A DNA stretch of 20,912 nt, from contig JAFISE010000324.1 of NCBI GenBank assembly GCA_022560025.1, forward strand, positions 1 through 20,912, given 5' to 3'. The notes beneath the pieces are model-generated. The model saw nothing but the letters and a program-made list of their open reading frames with translations. It searched no databases and was not told where the DNA came from. Each line of letters begins with the position of its first letter. Position 1 is the first letter of the stretch. The stretch is from Stagonosporopsis chrysanthemi (taxonomy: Eukaryota; Ascomycota; Dothideomycetes; Pleosporales; Didymellaceae). Shown here piece by piece: positions 20,608 to 20,912 of the stretch. The position numbers and the translations under genes were made by a program.

Positions 20608-20912
20608 GTGCAGTGGTGGTGGTGGTGGTACGCAGAGGATGCTAATCGCGGTGTAGAGAGCTATCTCCTTCAGGACCACCGCCGGGCGGCCACGACCAAG
20701 GGCATGGCCAGACCCAACGACGCCGCGAGTCCTGTTCGTCAGAATCGCACCCCCGACTTGATTCGCGCCTCCGACGCCACTCGCACCCCCGACCTCATCC
20801 GCACCCCCGACCTCAGTGCAGCAACAACTCACTACAGCAAAGAACACATGCTACGAAAACTGAATGGGCGGAGCAGAATGACGATTACGGTTTGTAGATC
20901 AAGTCGAAGAGG
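20608..20912 (+). CDS. Possible 5'-partial gene running off the right edge
   Basis: One plus frame is open from 20608, just after a TAG at 20605-20607, to the end of the window; its ATG at 20704 starts MARPNDAASPVRQ. Four 18-nt units follow, read as hexapeptides RTPDLI, RASDAT, RTPDLI and RTPDLS. Two of the differences are synonymous (TTG/CTC for Leu, ATT/ATC for Ile), which favours this strand and frame being translated. The frame then continues through HYSKEHMLRKLNG to the edge. A second frame near the end (about 20833-20893) also reads plausibly, TKTEWAEQNDDYGL before a stop, so an intron may lie between about 20817 and 20833. I recognise no family and cannot fix the exon borders; it may be non-coding repeat DNA. 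Confidence 0.35.
   Translation, partial: MQWWWWWYAEDANRGVESYLLQDHRRAATTKGMARPNDAASPVRQNRTPDLIRASDATRTPDLIRTPDLSAATTHYSKEHMLRKLNGRSRMTITVCRSSRR
20746..20817. repeat. 18-nt tandem repeat, four units, hexapeptide-encoding
   Basis: Units at 20746-20763, 20764-20781, 20782-20799 and 20800-20817 share the pattern CGCACCCCCGACCTCATC with substitutions; the second unit is most divergent. On plus they read as an RTPDLI-type hexapeptide. On minus the same DNA reads as a VGGA-containing repeat in an open frame, which I regard as less likely because the variable bases are silent on plus. Confidence 0.85.

Noticed and set aside
20365..20847. 160-codon minus frame with VGGA repeats at the right end
   Set aside because: It begins at GTG, and the tandem units differ at silent positions on plus rather than minus, so plus is the more likely coding strand if either is.

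Overview
The window comes from a filamentous ascomycete (Pezizomycotina, probably a Dothideomycete; the rank is inferred). The reasons are: introns of about 47-58 nt with GT/AG borders and a CTRAY-type branch site shortly before the acceptor; a DUF3176 membrane protein, a family I know only from ascomycetes; a Zn2Cys6/Fungal_trans regulator; a nuclear mitoribosomal uL2m gene; and a mitotic B-type cyclin. No RNA gene, transposon or CRISPR array could be supported.

Layout. 1-97 is pure poly-G, probably an assembly edge. 98-1669 has no convincing gene. 1670-2814 (-) is a two-exon gene for a 363-aa protein that I read as a candidate fungal gasdermin. 3750-6683 (+), divergent from it, encodes a 977-aa helical-repeat protein ending in a CHAT caspase-like protease with its His/Cys dyad intact. 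7115-9309 (-) is a DUF3176 membrane protein gene carrying two offsetting frameshifts and two in-frame stops. 9643-10517 (-) is a three-exon HIT-domain protein. 11558-13064 (-) is cyclin B and 14133-15305 (+) is mitochondrial uL2m; these two are head to head. 16318-19180 (+) is a five-exon Zn2Cys6 regulator. 19181-20607 is simple-repeat-rich intergenic DNA. From about 20608 a possible coding segment with a hexapeptide repeat runs off the right edge.

How the genes relate. The left third looks accessory: a putative pore-former beside its putative activating protease, then a decaying membrane protein gene. The right two thirds are conserved housekeeping and regulatory genes. The pair at 1670-6683 is the most interesting item. 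Fungal gasdermins are known to be released by proteolysis and usually lie next to subtilisin-like or caspase-related (CHAT) protease genes. The CHAT call is strong; the gasdermin call rests on pattern and context and needs a structure or profile comparison.

Gene models were built by hand from reading frames and splice signals. Several open frames start at GTG or TTG; for every gene I used the first plausible ATG instead.
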